A DNA stretch of 64,000 bases, from positions 372,001 through 436,000 of the forward strand of contig NW_024881589.1 in the NCBI RefSeq assembly GCF_019059575.1. The letters are read 5' to 3'. The notes under the pieces were generated by a model. It saw only the letters and a program-made list of their open reading frames with translations. It was not told the origin of the DNA and did no database searches. Made by a program: the position numbers and the translations under genes. Below, one piece after another: positions 63,108 to 64,000 of this stretch. Each line of letters starts with the position of its first letter. Positions within the stretch are counted from its first letter, which is position 1. The DNA comes from Amphibalanus amphitrite (Eukaryota; Arthropoda; Thecostraca; Balanomorpha; Balanidae).

Positions 63108-64000
63108 TTAACCCGCGCCCTGCTGGGGGGGGGGGGGTGTTTGCGCGCCCTGCTGGGGGGGGGGTGTTTGAACACCCCCCCTTGTGGTTTTTCGCGAATA
63201 TCTCAAAAACGGCGTACACCTTATCATACATCAATTCTACACATGTTGTGAAAATTTCAGACCAAGGTCATTCAAGGTCAGGTCACCAGGTCACTTGAAG
63301 TGACCTCACCTCATAAAAAGTTTCAATGTCTGTCATAGCTACACCGAGTGACCGATCGCTTTGAAACTTTCAGCGATTGCTAAGAGCAATAGCATGTACA
63401 AAATGTATATCTCAGAATTTTGATAACGATGACCTAAGGTCAGGTCAATTTTGCGACCTCCCATTATAAGTCAATGGGAGAAAATTGAAATGCGCCTCTT
63501 TTGGACGAAAGACATTATAAACACTCCCAAACACCGAATTACAAGTGGTTTAGACACACTGAACATGAAAATGGTGTCCGTGACCCTTGTGTATGCCCTG
63601 AGGTCATCTTAGGTCACGAATAGTATCTAACAGTTTTTCGCAAATAACTTTTGATAGAGGCATGCTATAGCGATGAAAACACCTTAGATGTGTTCAGCTC
63701 GACGATACGGATCGACTGATATGCAACATGACCCTTTCCGGTCAGGTCATGACCTTGACCTGAGGTCAAATTTTCAAGTTGACCTTTCAAGGTCAAGTTA
63801 TAGTTCATTCGATGCGTCTTGACGAGAGGAACACTATGCCGGTAAAAGTAAGCTCGTACAGGGCTTGGGTCAAAAGTTATTGCATAAAAACTGTTTTCGA
63901 AAAAATCGGCTATTTTTGCAGTTTTTGCCCCCTGCAGGCAAAACCGTTGACGTTAGGTCAAATCTGAGAAAATTACTCAGAAAGGGCGTTAAAAGTGCTA
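63108..64000. mobile_element. TTAACCCGCGCCC-ended TTAA element, copy 2 (runs off the window)
   Basis: Starts with TTAACCCGCGCCCTGCTGGGG, then a second internal terminal copy and the same TGTTTGAACA hairpin as the 46-kb element. From there it reads as the reverse complement of 46137-47334 to the end of the window, roughly 95% alike by eye over the last 190 bases. By comparison about 300 more bases and its far end lie outside the window. It carries the same AGGTCA-rich words and no gene. Confidence 0.88.

Overview
The window is animal nuclear DNA, most likely from an arthropod. The evidence is intron-split genes with GT-AG borders, a short (TTAGG)n tract (the arthropod telomere repeat), an APE-type LINE, many non-autonomous DNA transposons, and a dual-oxidase maturation factor closest to the insect gene mol/NIP. 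A crustacean is my guess; the species cannot be read from the sequence. Real coding sequence is sparse, and most open frames lie in GA/CT microsatellites or GC-rich tracts.

Left third (1-17.4 kb): the 5' half of a DuoxA/mol gene on the minus strand. Five coding exons (17193-17357, 13167-13224, 9369-9503, 6220-6324, 5529-5640) join with matching phases and give the first 191 residues from a strong start codon. The remaining exons are not found in 1-5528 and presumably lie beyond the left edge. The introns hold microsatellites, GC-rich islands, and a 149-bp-armed palindrome with a Tc1/mariner-type MITE sitting in one arm. One possible plus-strand cysteine-rich exon (4282-4751) is uncertain.

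Middle (17.4-48 kb): no host gene is recognised. This stretch holds a foldback-type transposon (30098-32872) with a 9-bp target duplication, a (TTAGG)n core and a LINE fragment in its left arm; a perfect 63-bp-armed palindrome (35890-36020); and a series of TTAA-flanked inverted-repeat elements (37541-38533, 39570-40392, 40389-40860, 43072-43966, 46137-47334). Several of these carry many AGGTCA half-sites.

Right third (48.2-64 kb): the 3' part of a second minus-strand gene. Nine exons whose phases all match give 436 residues ending in a stop, with a poly(A) signal at 48223-48228. The product looks like a single-pass membrane protein with a juxtamembrane Lys/Cys-rich tail; I do not recognise the family. 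Its last intron holds a complete-looking two-ORF LINE (about 49.5-55.0 kb) in the same orientation. Farther 5' are a cluster of four CArG-like palindromes (61487-61565) and two more TTAA elements. The last of these runs off the window edge and is an inverted copy of the 46-kb element.

Apart from lying on the same strand, nothing in the sequence links the two host genes functionally. Mobile DNA accounts for most of the identifiable structure between 30 and 64 kb.
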